64,000 bases of DNA, taken from the NCBI GenBank assembly GCA_945910005.1, contig OX246737.1:76039665-76103664 (forward strand), given 5' to 3'. Positions 24,841 through 41,400 of the stretch are shown here, one piece after another. The notes under the pieces were generated by a model, which saw nothing but the letters and a program-made list of their open reading frames with translations, did no database searches and had not been told where the DNA came from. Positions within the stretch are counted from its first letter, which is position 1. Every line of letters begins with the position of its first letter. Position numbers and translations under genes: made by a program. Source of the stretch: Isoperla grammatica. Its lineage: Eukaryota; Arthropoda; Insecta; Plecoptera; Perlodidae.

Positions 24841-27800
24841 ACACTGCACTGTCAAGTGTCTATGACATACTCGGACGGATCATGACAAAACACTGCACTG
24901 TCAAGTGTATGTAATACTCGACGGATCATGACAAAACACTGCACTGTCAAGTGTATGTAATACTCGACGGATCATGACAAAACACTGCACTGTCAAGTGT
25001 CAATGACATACTCGTACGGATCATGACAAAACACTGCACTGTCAAGTGTCAATGACATACTCGGAAGGATCATGACAAAACACTGCACTGTCAGGTGTAT
25101 GTAATACTCGACGGATCATGACAAATCACTGCACTGTCAAGTGTCAATGACATACTCGGAAGGATCATGACAAAACACTGCACTGTCAAGTGTATGTAAT
25201 ACTCGGACGGATCATGACAAATCACTGCACTGTCAAGTGTCAATGACATACTCGGAAGGATCATGACAAATCACTGCACTGTCAAGTGTATGTAATACTC
25301 GACGGATCATGACAAATCACTGCACTGTCAAGTGTCAATGACATACTCGGATGGATCATGACAATGCACTGCACTGTCAAGTGTATGTACTACTCGGACG
25401 GATCATGACAAATCACTGCACTATCAAGTGTCAATTACATACTCGGACGGATCATGACAAATCACTGCACTGTCAAGTGTCAATGACATATTTGGAAGGA
25501 TTATGACAAAACACTGCACTGTCAAGTGTATGTAATACTCGGACGGATCATGACAAATCACTGCACTGTCAAGTGTCAATGACATACTCGTACGGATCAT
25601 GACAAATCACTGCACTGTCAAGTGTCAATGACATACTCGGAAGGATCATGACAAAACACTGCACTGTCAAGTGTCAATGACATACTCGGAAGGATCATGA
25701 CAAATCACTGCACTGTCAAGTGTCAATGACATACTCGTACGGATCATGACAAATCACTGCACTGTCAAGTGTCAATGACATACTCGTACGGATCATGACA
25801 AATCACTGCACTGTCAAGTGTATGTAATACTCGTACGGATCATGACAAAACACTGCACTGTCAAGTATCAATGACATACTCGGAAGGATCATAACAAAAC
25901 ACTGCACTGTCAAGTGTCGATGACATACTCCGAAGGATCATGACAAATCACTGCACTGTCAAGTGTCAATGACATACTCGTACGGATCATGACAAAACAC
26001 TGCACTGTCAAGTGTATGTAATACTCGGAAGGATCATGACAAATCACTGCACTGTCAAGTGTCAATGACATACTCGTACGGATCATGACAAAACACTGCA
26101 CTGTCAAGTGTATGTAATACTCGGACGGATCATGACAAATCACTGCACTGTCAAGTGTCAATGACATACTCGTACGGATCATGACAAAACACTGCACTGT
26201 CAAGTGTATGTTATACTCGGAAGGATCATGACAAAACACTGCACTTTCAAGTGTATGTAATACTCGGACGGATTATGACAAATCACTGCACTGTCAAGTG
26301 TCAATGACATACTCGGAAGGATCATGACAAAACACTGCACTGTCAAGTGTATGTAATACTCGGACGGATCATGACAAATCACTGCACTGTCAAGTGTCAA
26401 TGACATACTCGGACGGATCATGATAAAATATTGCACTGTCAAGTGTCAATGACATACTCGGAAGGATCATGACAAATCACTGCACTGTCAAGTGTCAATG
26501 ACATACTCGGAAGGATCATGACAAAACACTGCACTGTCAAGTGTATGTAATACTCGGAAGGATCATGACAAATCACTGCACTGTCAAGTGTCAATGACAT
26601 ACTCGGAAGGATCATGAGCAATCACTGCACTGTCAAGTGTCAATGACATACTCGGAAGGATCATGACAAAACACTGCACTGTCATGTGTCAATGACATAC
26701 TCGGAAGGATCATAACAAAACACTGCACTGTCAAGTGTCGATGACATACTCGGAAGGATCATGACAAATCACTGCACTGTCAAGTGTCAATGACATACTC
26801 GTACGGATCATGACAAAACACTGCACTGTCAAGTGTATGTAATACTCGGAAGGATCATGACAAAACACTGCACTGTCAAGTGTCAATGACATACTCGTAC
26901 GGATCATGACAAAACACTGCACTGTCAAGTGTATGTAATACTCGGAAGGATCATGACAAAACACTGCACTGTCAAGTGTCAATGACATACTCGGAAGGAT
27001 CATGACAAAACACTGCACTGTCAAGTGTATGTAATACTCGGACGAATCATGACAAATCACTGCACTGTCAAGTGTCAATGACATACTCGGACGGATCATG
27101 ATAAAATATTGCACTGTCAAGTGTCAATGTCATCCTCGGAAGGATCATGACAAAACACTGCACTGTCAAGTGTATGTTATACTCGGAAGAATCATGACAA
27201 AACACTGCACTTTCAAGTGTATGTAATACTCGACGGATCATGACAAATCACTGCACTGTCAAGTGTCAATGACATACTCGGAAGGATCATGACAAATCAC
27301 TGCACTGTCAAGTGTCAATGACATACTCGGAAGGATCATGACAAAACACTGCACTGTCAAGTGTATGTAATACTCGACGGATCATGACAAATCACTGCAC
27401 TGTCAAGTGTCAATGACATACTCGTACGGATCATGACAAATCACTGCACTGTCAAGTGTCAATGACATACTCGGACGGATCATGACAAATCACTGCACTG
27501 TCAAGTGTCAATGACATACTCGGAAGGATCATGACAAAACACTGCACTGTCAAGTGTATGTAATACTCGACGGATCATGACAAATCTCTGCACTGTCAAG
27601 TGTCAATGACATACTCGTACGGATCATGACAAATCACTGCACTGTCAAGTGTATGTAATACTCGTACGGATCATGACAAATCACTGCACTGTCAAGTGTC
27701 AATGAAATACTCGTACGGATCATGACAAATCACTGCACTGTCAAGTGTATGTAATACTCGTACGGATCATGACAAATCACTGAACTGTCAAGTGTCAATG

Positions 27801-29891
27801 ACATACTCGTACGGATCATGACAAATCACTGCACTGTCAAGTGTCAATGACATACTCGAAAGGATCATGACAAAACACTGCACTGTCAAGTGTATGTAAT
27901 ACTCGACGGATCATGACAAAACACTGCACTGTCAAGTGGCAATGACATACTCGGAAGGATCATGACAAAACACTGCACTGTCAAGTGTATGTAATACTCG
28001 GACGGATCATGACAAATCACTGCACTGTCAAGTGTCAATGACATACTCGGACGTATCATGACAAATCACTACACTGTCAAGTGTCAATGACATACTCGTA
28101 CGGATCATGACAAATCACTGCACTGTCAAGTGTATGTAATACTCGTACGGATCATGACAAATCACTGCACTGTCAAGTGTATGTAATACTCGTACGGATC
28201 ATGACAAATCACTGCACTGTCAAGTGTCAATGACATACTCGGAAGGATCATGACAAAACACTGTACTGTCAAGTGTATGTAATACTCGGACGGATCATGA
28301 CAAATCACTGCACTGTCAAGTGTCAATGACATACTCGGACGGATCATGACAAATCACTGCACTGTCAAGTGTCAATGACATACTCGGACGGATCATGACA
28401 AATCACTGCACTGTCAAGTGTCAATGACATACTCGGAAGGATCATGACAAAACACTGCACTGTCAAGTGTATGTAATACTCGGAAGGATCATGACAAAAC
28501 ACTGCACTGTCAAGTGTCAATGACAAACTCGGAAGGATCATTAAAAAATACTGCACTGTCAAGTGTCAATGTCATCCTCGGAAGGATCATGACAAAACAC
28601 TGCACTGTCAAGTGTATGTAATTGTCGTACGGATCATGACAAATCACTGCACTGTCAAGTGTCGATGACATACTCGTACGGATCATGACAAAACACTGCA
28701 CTGTCAAGTGTATGTTATACTCGGAAGGATCATGACATAACACTGCACTTTCAAGTGTATTTAATACTTGGAAGGATCATGACAAATCACTGCACTGTCA
28801 AGTGTCAATGACATACTCGGAAGGATCATGACAAATCACTGCACTGTCAAGTGTCAATGACATACTCGGAAGGATCATGACAAAACACTGCACTGTCAAG
28901 TGTCAATGACATACTCGGAAGGATCATAACAAAACACTGCACTGTCAAGTGTCGATGACATACTCGGAAGAATCATGACAAATCACTGCACTGTCAAGTG
29001 TCAATGACATACTCGTACGGATCATGACAAAACACTGCACTGTCAAGTGTATGTAATACTCGGAAGGATCATGACAAAACACTGCACTGTCAAGTGTCAA
29101 TGACATACTCGGAAGGATCATGACAAAACACTGCACTGTCAAGTGTATGTAATACTCGGAGGATCATGACAAATCACTGCACTGTCAAGTGTCAATGACA
29201 TACTCGGACGGATCATGATAAAATATTGCACTGTCAAGTGTCAATGTCATCCTCGGAAGGATCATGACAAAACACTGCACTGTCAAGTGTATGTTATACT
29301 CGGAAGAATCATGACAAAACACTGCACTGTCAAGTGTATGTAATACTCGACGGATCATGACAAATCACTGCACTGTCAAGTGTTAATGACATACTCGTAC
29401 GGATCATGACAAATCACTGCACTGTCAAGTGTATGTAATACTCGAACGGATCATGACAAATCACTGCACTGTCAAGTGTATGTAATACTCGGAAGGATCA
29501 TGACAAAACACTGCACTGTCAAGTGTCAATGACATACTCGGAAGGATCATGACAAAACACTGCACTGTCAAGTGTATGTAATACTCGGAAGGATCATGAC
29601 AAATCACTGCACTGTTAAGTGTATGAAATACTCGGAAGGATCATGACAAAACACTGCACTGTCAAGTGTCAATGACATACTCGGAAGGATCATGACAAAA
29701 CACTGCACTGTCAAGTGTATGTAATACTCGGACGGATCATGACAAATCACTGCACTGTCAAGTGTCAATGACATACTCGGACGGATCATGATAAAATATT
29801 GCACTGTCAAGTGTCAATGTCATCCTCGGAAGGATCATGACAAAACACTGCACTGTCAAGTGTATGTTATACTCGGAAGAATCATGACAAA
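24841..29891 (+). repeat. 5051-bp tandem segmental duplication, copy 2
   Basis: Directly adjoins copy 1. Differences include GTATCA for GTGTCA near 25866, GAGCAA for GACCAA near 26617, GGAAGG for GGATGG near 28870 and TTAAGTGTATGAAAT near 29615. No indel was found, so the offset stays constant. The right edge is near 29891, where the copies diverge at GTCTATG versus GTATGTA. Confidence 0.93.
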
Positions 29892-32800
29892 ACACTGCAC
29901 TGTCAAGTGTATGTAATACTCGACGGATCATGACAAATCACTGCACTGTCAAGTGTATGTAATACTCGGAAGGATCATGACAAAACACTGCACTGTCAAG
30001 TGTATGTTATACTCGACGGATCATGACAGATCACTGCACTGTCAAGTGTATGTAATACTCGGAAGAATCATGACAAAACACTGCACTTTCAAGTGTATGT
30101 AATACTCGACGGATCATGACAAATCACTGCACTGTCAAGTGTATGTAATACTCGGAAGGATCATGACAAAACACTGCACTGTCCAGTGTCAATGACATAC
30201 TCGGAAGGATCATGACAAAACACTGCACTGTCAAGTGTATGTAATACTCGGACGGATCATGACAAATCACTGCACTGTCAAGTGTCAATGACATACTCGG
30301 ACGGATCATGATAAAATATTGCACTGTCAAGTGTCAATGTCATCCTCGGAAGGATCATGACAAAACACTGCACTGTCAAGTGTATGTTATACTCGGAAGA
30401 ATCATGACAAAACACTGCACTGTCAAGTGTATGTAATACTCGACGGATCATGACAAATCACTGCACTGTCAAGTGTATGTAATACTCGACGGATCATGAC
30501 AAAACATTGCACTGTCAAGTGTCAATGACATACTCGGAAGGATCATGACAAATCACTGCACTGTCAAGTGTATGTTATACTCGACGGATCATGACAGATC
30601 ACTGCACTGTCAAGTGTATGTAATACTCGGAAGAATCATGACAAAACACTGCACTTTCAAGTGTATGTAATACTCGACGGATCATGACAAATCACTGCAC
30701 TGTCAAGTGTATGTAATACTCGACGGATCATGACAAAACATTGCACTGTCAAGTGTCAATGACATACTCGGAAGGATCATGACAAATCACTGCACTGTCA
30801 AGTGTATGTAATACTCGACGGATCATGACAAATCACTGCACTGTCAAGTGTATGTAATACTCGACGGATCATGACAAAACACTGCACTGTCAAGTGTATG
30901 TTATACTCGACGGATCATGACAAATCACTGCACTGTCAAGTGTATGTAATACTCGACGGATCATGACAAATCACTGCACTGTCAAGTGTATGTAATACTC
31001 GACGGATCATGACAAAACACTGCACTGTCAAGTGTCAATGACATACTCGGAAGGATCATGACAAAACACTGCACTGTCAAGTGTATGTAATACTCGGACG
31101 GATCATGACAAAACACTGCACTGTCAAGTGTCAATGACATACTCGGAAGGATCATGACAAAACACTGCACTGTCAAGTGTATGTAATACTCGACGGATCA
31201 TGACAAAACACTGCACTGTCAAGTGTATGTAATACTCGGACGGATCATGACAAATCACTGCACCGTCAAGTGACAATGACATACTCGGACGGATCATGAC
31301 AAATCACTGCACTGTCAAGTGTCAATGACATACTCGGAAGGATCATGACAAAATACTTCAATGTCATCCTCGGAAGGATCATGAAAAAACACTGCATTGT
31401 CACTGATGTAATACTTGGACGGATCATGACAAATCACTGCACTGTTAAGTGTCGATGACATACTCGTACGGATCATGACAAAACACTGCACTGTCAAGTG
31501 TCAATGACATACTCGTATAGATCATAACAAATCACTGCACTGTCAAGTGTCGATGACATACTCGTACGGATCATGACAAAACACTGCACTGTCAAGTGTA
31601 TGTAATACTCGGAAGGATCATGACAAAACACTGCACTGTCAAGTGTCAATGACAAACTCGGAAGGATCATGACAAAACACTGCACTGTCAGGTGTATGTA
31701 ATACTCGGACGGATCATGACAAATCACTGCACTGTCAAGTGTCGATGACATACTCGTACGGATCATGACAAATCACTGCACTGTCAAGTGTATGTAATAC
31801 TTGGAAGGATCATGACAAAACACTGCACTGTCAAGTGTCGATGACATACTCGGAAGGATCATGACAAAACACTGCACTGTCAAGTGTATGTTATACTCGG
31901 ACGGATCATGACAAATCACTGCACTGTCAAGTGTCAATGACATACTCGGAAGGATCATGACAAATCACTGCACTGTCAAGTGTCAATGACATACTCGGAC
32001 GGATCATGATAAAATATTGCACTGTCAAGTGTCAATGTCATCCTCGGAAGGATCATGACAAAACACTGCACTGTCAAGTGTATGTTATACTCGGAAGGAT
32101 CATGACAAAACACTGCACTGTCAAGTGAATGTTATACTCGGAAGGATCATGACAAAACACTGCACTGTCAAGTGTATGTAATACTCGACGGATCATGACA
32201 AAACACTGCACTGTCAAGTGTCAATGACATACTCGTACGGATCATGACAAATCACTGCACTGTCAAGTGTATGTAATACTTGACGGATCATGACAAAACA
32301 CTGCACTGTCAAGTGTCAATGTCATCCTCGGAAGGATCATGACAAAACACTGCACTGTCAAGTGTATGTTATACTCGGAAGGATCATGACAAAACACTGC
32401 ACTGTCAAGTGTATGTAATACTCGGACGGATCATGACAAATCACTGCACTGTCAAGTGTATGTTATACTCGGAAGGATCATGACAAAACACTGCACTGTC
32501 AAGTGTATGTAATACTTGGACGGATCATGACAAAACACTGCACTGTCAAGTGTCAATGACATACTGGGAAGGATCATGACAAAACACTGCACTGTCAAGT
32601 GTATGTTATACTCGGAAGGATCATGACAAAACACTGCACTGTCAAGTGTATGTAATACTCGGACGGATCATGACAAAACACTGCACTGTCAAGTGTATGT
32701 TATACTCGGAAGGATCATGACAAAACACTGCACTGTCAAGTGTATGTAATACTCGGACGGATCATGACAAAACACTGCACTGTCAAGTGTATGTTATACT

Positions 32801-35459
32801 CGGAAGGATCATGACAAAACACTGCACTGTCAAGTGTATGTAATACTCGGACGGATCATGACAAAACACTGCACTGTCAAGTGTATGTTATACTCGGAAG
32901 GACCATGACAAAACACTGCACTGTCAAGTGGCAATGACATACTCGGAAGGATCATGACAAAACACTGCACTGTCAAGTGTATGTTATACTCGGAAGGATC
33001 ATGACAAAACACTGCACTGTCAAGTGTATGTTATACTCGGAAGGATCATGACAAAACACTGCACTGTCAAGTGTATGTAATACTCGGAAGGATCATGACA
33101 AAACACTGCACTGTCAAGTGTATGTTATACTCGGAAGGATCATGACAAAACACTGCACTGTCAAGTGTATGTAATACTCGTACGGATCATGACAAAACAC
33201 TGCACTGTCAAGTGTATGTTATACTCGGAAGGATCATGACAAAACACTGCACTGTCAAGTGTATGTTATACTCGGAAGGATCATGACAAAACATTGCACT
33301 GTCAAGTGTATGTTATACTCGGAAGGATCATGACAAAACACTGCACTGTCAAGTGTATGTTATACTCGGAAGGATCATGACAAAACACTGCACTGTCAAG
33401 TGTATGTAATACTCGTACGGATCATGACAAAACACTGCACTGTCAAGTGTATGTTATACTCGGAAGGATCATGACAAAACACTGCACCGTCAAGTGTATG
33501 TTATACTCGGAAGGATCAAGACAAAACACTGCACTGTCAAGTGTATGTAATACTCGGAAGGATCATGACAAAACACTGCACTGTCAAGTGTATGTTATAC
33601 TCGGAAGGATCATGACAAAACACTGCACTGTCAAGTGTATGTTATACTCGTACGGATCATGACAAAACACTGCACTGTCAAGTGTATGTAATACTCGAAG
33701 GATCATGACAAAACACTGCACTGTCAAGTGTATGTAATACTCGGAAGGATCATGACAAAACACTGCACTGTCAAGTGTATGTTATACTCGGAAGGATCAT
33801 GACAAAACACTGCACTGTCAAGTGTCAATGTCATCCTCGGAAGGATCATGACAAAACACTGCACTGTCAAGTGTATGTAATACTCGGAAGGATCATGACA
33901 AAACACTGCACTGTCAAGTGTATGTAATACTCGACGGATTATGACAAAACACTGCACTGTCAAGTGTCAATGTCATCCTCGGAAGGATCATGACAAAACA
34001 CTGCACTGTCAAGTGTATGTAATACTCGGAAGGATCATGACAAAACACTGCACTGTCAAGTGTATGTAATACTCGGTGGATCACGACAAATCACTGCACT
34101 GTCAAGTGTCAATGACATACTCGGAAGGATCATGACAAATCACTGCACTGTCAAGTGTATGTAATACTCGGACGGATCATGACAAAACACTGCACTGTCA
34201 AGTGTCAATGACATACTCGGAAGGATCATGACAAAACACTGCACTGTCAAGTGTATGTTATACTCGTACGGATCATGACAAAACACTGCACTGTCAAGTG
34301 TATGTAATACTCGTACGGATCATGACAAAACACTGCACTGTCAAGTGTCAATGACATACTCGGAAGGATCATGACAAAACACTGCACTGTCAAGTGTATG
34401 TAATACTCGTACGGATCATGACAAAACACTGCACTGTCAAGTGTCAATGACATACTCGGAAGGATCATGACAAAACACTGCACTGTCAAGTGTCAATGAC
34501 ATACTCGGAAGGATCATGACAAAACACTGCACTGTCAAGTGTATGTAATACTCGTACGGATCATGACAAAACACTGCACTGTCAAGTGTCAATGACATAC
34601 TCGGAAGGATCATGACAAAACACTGAACTGTCAAGTGTATGTAATACTCGTACGGATCATGACAAAACACTGCACTGTCAAGTGTCAATGACATACTCGG
34701 AAGGATCATAACAAAACACTGCACTGTAAAGTGTCGATGACATACTCGGAAGGATCATGACAAATCACTGCACTGTCAAGTGTCAATGACATACTCGTAC
34801 GGATCATGACAAAACACTGCACTGTCAAGTGTATGTAATACTCGGAAGGATCATGACAAAACACTGCACTGTCAAGTGTCAATGACATACTCGAAAGGAT
34901 CATGACAAAACACTGCAATGTCAAGTGTATGTAATACTCGGACGGATCATGACAAAACACTTCACTGTCAAGTGTCAATGACATACTCGGAAGGATCATG
35001 ACAAAACACTGCACTGTCAAGTGTCAACGACATACTCGTACCGATCATGACAAATCACTGCACTGTCAAGTGTCAATGACATACTCGGAAGGATCATGAC
35101 AAAACACTGCACTGTCAAGTGTCAATGACATACTCGTACGGATCATGACAAATCACTGCACTGTCAAGTGTCAATGACATACTCGTACGGATCATGACAA
35201 AACACTGCACTGTCAAGTGTATGTAATACTCGGACGGATCATGACAAATCACTGCACTGTCAAGTGTCAATGACATACTCGGAAGGATCATGACAAAACA
35301 CTGCACTGTCAAGTGTATGTAATACTCGGAAGGATCATGACAAAACACTGCACTGTCAAGTGTATGTAATACTCGGACGGATCATGACAAATCACTGCAC
35401 TGTCAAGTGTATGTAATACTCGGACGGATCATGACAAATCACTGCACTGTCAAGTGTAT

Positions 35460-38400
35460 GTAATACTCGGAAGGATCATGACAAAACACTGCACTGTCAA
35501 GTGTATGTAATACTCGGACGGATCATGACAAATCACTGTACTGTCAAGTGTATGTAATACTCGACGGATCATGACAAATCACTGCACTGTCAAGTGTATG
35601 TAATACTCGATGGATCATGACAAATCACTGCACTGTCAAGTGTATGTAATACTCGACGGATCATGACAAATCACTGCACTGTCAAGTGTATGTAATACTC
35701 GATGGATCATGACAAATCACTGCACTGTCAAGTGTATGTAATACTCGACGGATCATGACAAATCACTGCACTGTCAAGTGTCAATGACATACTCGTACGG
35801 ATCATGACAAATCACTGCACTGTCAAGTGTCAATGACATACTCGTACGGATCATGACAAATCACTGCACTGTCAAGTGTCAATGACATACTCGGACGGAT
35901 CATGATAAAATATTGCACTGTCAAGTGTCAATGTCATCCTCGGAAGGATCATGACAAAACACTGCACTGTCAAGTGTATGTAATACTCGGAAGAATCATG
36001 ACAAAACACTGCACTTTCAAGTGTATGTAATACTCGGAAGAATCATGACAAAACACTGCACTTTCAAGTGTATGTAATACTCGGAAGGATCATGACAAAA
36101 CACTGCACTGTCAAGTGTATGTAATACTCGACGGATCATGACAAATCACTGCACTGTCAAGTGTCAATGACATACTCGGAAGGATCATGACAAATCACTG
36201 CACTGTCAAGTGTCAATGACATACTCGGACGGATCATGATAAAATATTGCACTCTCAAGTGTATGTAATACTCGGAAGAATCATGACAAAACACTGCACT
36301 TTCAAGTGTATGTAATACTCGGAAGAATCATGACAAAACACTGCACTTTCAAGTGTATGTAATACTCGGAAGGATCATGACAAAACACTGCACTGTCAAG
36401 TGTATGTAATACTCGACGGATCATGACAAATCACTGCACTGTCAAGTGTCAATGACATACTCGGAAGGATCATGACAAATCACTGCACTGTCAAGTGTCA
36501 ATGACATACTCGGAAGGATCATGACAAAACACTGCACTGTCAAGTGTATGTAATACTCGACGGATCATGACAAATCACTGCACTGTCAAGTGTCAATGAC
36601 ATACTCGTACGGATCATGACAAATCACTGCACTGTCAAGTGTCAATGACATACTCGGAAGGACCATGACAAAACACTGCACTGTCAAGTGTATGTTATAC
36701 TCGACGGATCATGACAAATCACTGCACTGTCAAGTGTCAATGACATACTCGTACGGATCATGACAAATCACTGCACTGTCAAGTGTCAATGACATACTCG
36801 GAAGGATCATGACAAAACACTGCACTGTCAAGTGTCAATGACATACTCGTACGGATCATGACAAATCACTGCACTGTCAAGTGTCAATGACATACTCGGA
36901 AGGATCATGACAAATCACTGCACTGTCAAGTGTCAATGACATACTCGGAAGGATCATGACAAAACACTGCACTGTCAAGTGTATGTAATACTCGGACGGA
37001 TCATGACAAAACACTGCACTGTCAAGTGTCAATGACATACTCGGAAGGATCATGACAAATCACTGCACTGTCAAGTGTCAATGACATACTCGTACGGATC
37101 ATGACAAATCACTGCACTGTCAAGTGTCAATGACATACTCGGAAGGATCATGACAAATCACTGCACTGTCAAGTGTCAATGACATACTCGTACGGATCAT
37201 GACAAATCACTGCACTGTCAAGTGTCAATGACATACTCGGAAGGATCATGACAAATCACTGCACTGTCAAGTGTCAATGACATACTCGGACGTATCATGA
37301 CAAATCACTGCACTGTCAAGTGTCAATGACATACTCGGAAGGATCATGACAAAACACTGCACTGTCAAGTGGCAATGACATACTCGGAGCGCATGACAAA
37401 ACACTGCACTGTTAAGTGGCAATGACATACTCGGACGGATCATGACAAATCACTGCACTGTCAAGTGTCAATGACATACTCGGAAGGATCATGACAAATC
37501 ACTGCACTGTCAAGTGGCAATGACATACTCGGACGGATCATGACAAATCACTGCACTGTCAAGTGTCAATGACATACTCGGAAGGATCATGACAAATCAC
37601 TGCACTGTCAAGTGGCAATGACATACTCGGACGGATCATGACAAATCACTGCACTGTCAAGTGTCAATGACATACTCGTACGGATCATGACAAATCACTG
37701 CACTGTCAAGTGTCAATGACATACTCGGAAGGATCATGACAAATCACTGCACTGTCAAGTGTCAATGACATACTCGGAAGGATCATGACAAATCACTGCA
37801 CTGTCAAGTGGCAATGACATACTCGGACGGATCATGACAAATCACTGCACTGTCAAGTGTCAATGACATACTCGGAAGGATCATGACAAAACACTGCACT
37901 GTCAAGTGTCAATGACATACTCGTACGGATCATGACAAATCACTGCACTGTCAAGTGTCAATGACATACTCGGAAGGATCATGACAAATCACTGCACTGT
38001 CAAGTGTCAATGACATACTCGGAAGGATCATGACAAAACACTGCACTGTCAAGTGTATGTAATACTCGGACGGATCATGACAAAACACTGCACTGTTAAG
38101 TGGCAATGACATACTCGGACGGATCATGACAAATCACTGCACTGTCAAGTGTCAATGACATACTCGTACGGATCATGACAAATCACTGCACTGTCAAGTG
38201 TCAATGACATACTCGGAAGGATCATGACAAATCACTGCACTGTCAAGTGTCAATGACATACTCGGAAGGATCATGACAAAACACTGCACTGTCAAGTGTA
38301 TGTAATACTCGAACGGATCATGACAAATCACTGCACTGTCAAGTGTCAATGACATACTCGGAAGGATCATGACAAATCACTGCACTGTCAAGTGTCAATG

Positions 38401-41400
38401 ACATACTCGGAAGGATCATGACAAAACACTGCACTGTCAAGTGTATGTAATACTCGACGGATCATGACAAAACACTGCACTGTCAAGTGTATGTTATACT
38501 CGGAAGGATCATGACAAATCACTGCACTGTCAAGTGTATGTAATACTCGTACGGATCATGACAAAACACTGCACTGTCAAGTGTATGTAATACTCGGACG
38601 GATCATGACAAAACACTGCACTGTCAAGTGTATGTAATACTCGGACGGATCATGACAAATCACTGCACTGTCAAGTGTCAATGACATACTCGGAAGGATC
38701 ATGACAAAACACTGCACTGTCAAGTGTCAATGACATACTCGTACGGATCATGACAAATCACTGCACTGTCAGGTGTATGTAATACTCGGACGGATCATGA
38801 CAAATCACTGCACTGTCAAGTGTCAATGACATACTCGGAAGGGTCATGACAAAACACTGCACTGTCAAGTGTCAATGACATACTCGGAAGGATCATGATA
38901 AAATACTGCACTGTCAAGTGTCAATGACATACTCGGAAGGATCATGACAAAACACTGCACTGTCAAGTGTATGTAATACTCGGACGGATCATGACAAATC
39001 ACTGTACTGTCAAGTGTATGTAATACTCGACGGATCATGACAAATCACTGCACTGTCAAGTGTATGTAATACTCGATGGATCATGACAAATCACTGCACT
39101 GTCAAGTGTATGTAATACTCGACGGATCATGACAAATCACTGCACTGTCAAGTGTCAATGACATACTCGGACGGATCATGATAAAATATTGCACTGTCAA
39201 GTGTCAATGTCATCCTCGGAAGGATCATGACAAAACACTGCACTGTCAAGTGTATGTAATACTCGGAAGAATCATGACAAAACACTGCACTTTCAAGTGT
39301 ATGTAATACTCGGAAGAATCATGACAAAACACTGCACTTTCAAGTGTATGTAATACTCGGAAGGATCATGACAAAACACTGCACTGTCAAGTGTATGTAA
39401 TACTCGACGGATCATGACAAATCACTGCACTGTCAAGTGTCAATGACATACTCGGAAGGATCATGACAAATCACTGCACTGTCAAGTGTCAATGACATAC
39501 TCGGAAGGATCATGACAAAACACTGCACTGTCAAGTGTATGTAATACTCGACGGATCATGACAAATCACTGCACTGTCAAGTGTCAATGACATACTCGTA
39601 CGGATCATGACAAATCACTGCACTGTCAAGTGTCAATGACATACTCGGAAGGATCATGACAAAACACTGCACTGTCAAGTGTATGTTATACTCGACGGAT
39701 CATGACAAATCACTGCACTGTCAAGTGTCAATGACATACTCGTACGGATCATGACAAATCACTGCACTGTCAAGTGTCAATGACATACTCGGAAGGATCA
39801 TGACAAAACACTGCACTGTCAAGTGTCAATGACATACTCGTACGGATCATGACAAATCACTGCACTGTCAAGTGTCAATGACATACTCGGAAGGATCATG
39901 ACAAATCACTGCACTGTCAAGTGTCAATGACATACTCGGAAGGATCATGACAAAACACTGCACTGTCAAGTGTATGTAATACTCGGACGGATCATGACAA
40001 AACACTGCACTGTCAAGTGTCAATGACATACTCGGAAGGATCATGACAAATCACTGCACTGTCAAGTGTCAATGACATACTCGTACGGATCATGACAAAT
40101 CACTGCACTGTCAAGTGTCAATGACATACTCGGAAGGATCATGACAAATCACTGCACTGTCAAGTGTCAATGACATACTCGTACGGATCATGACAAATCA
40201 CTGCACTGTCAAGTGTCAATGACATACTCGGAAGGATCATGACAAATCACTGCACTGTCAAGTGTCAATGACATACTCGGACGGATCATGACAAATCACT
40301 GCACTGTCAAGTGTCAATGACATACTCGGAAGGATCATGACAAAACACTGCACTGTCAAGTGGCAATGACATACTCGGACGGATCATGACAAAACACTGC
40401 ACTGTTAAGTGGCAATGACATACTCGGACGGATCATGACAAATCACTGCACTGTCAAGTGTCAATGACATACTCGGAAGGATCATGACAAATCACTGCAC
40501 TGTCAAGTGGCAATGACATACTCGGACGGATCATGACAAATCACTGCACTGTCAAGTGTCAATGACATACTCGGAAGGATCATGACAAATCACTGCACTG
40601 TCAAGTGGCAATGACATACTCGGACGGATCATGACAAATCACTGCACTGTCAAGTGTCAATGACATACTCGTACGGATCATGACAAATCACTGCACTGTC
40701 AAGTGTCAATGACATACTCGGAAGGATCATGACAAATCACTTCACTGTCAAGTGTCAATGACATACTCGGAAGGATCATGACAAATCACTGCACTGTCAA
40801 GTGGCAATGACATACTCGGACGGATCATGACAAATCACTGCACTGTCAAGTGTCAATGACATACTCGGAAGGATCATGACAAAACACTGCACTGTCAAGT
40901 GTCAATGACATACTCGTACGGATCATGACAAATCACTGCACTGTCAAGTGTCAATGACATACTCGGAAGGATCATGACAAATCACTGCACTGTCAAGTGT
41001 CAATGACATACTCGGAAGGATCATGACAAAACACTGCACTGTCAAGTGTATGTAATACTCGGACGGATCATGACAAAACACTGCACTGTTAAGTGGCAAT
41101 GACATACTCGGACGGATCATGACAAATCACTGCACTGTCAAGTGTCAATGACATACTCGTACGGATCATGACAAATCACTGCACTGTCAAGTGTCAATGA
41201 CATACTCGGAAGGATCATGACAAATCACTGCACTGTCAAGTGTCAATGACATACTCGGAAGGATCATGACAAAACACTGCACTGTCAAGTGTATGTAATA
41301 CTCGAACGGATCATGACAAATCACTGCACTGTCAAGTGTCAATGACATACTCGGAAGGATCATGACAAATCACTGCACTGTCAAGTGTCAATGACATACT

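Noticed and set aside
13540..35348. Many minus-strand open frames of 60-129 codons inside the satellite, with a 32-residue repeat
   Set aside because: The 47+49-bp dimer is 96 bp, a multiple of three, so frames stay open wherever the two types alternate and break where they do not. Start and stop positions follow monomer order, not gene structure.
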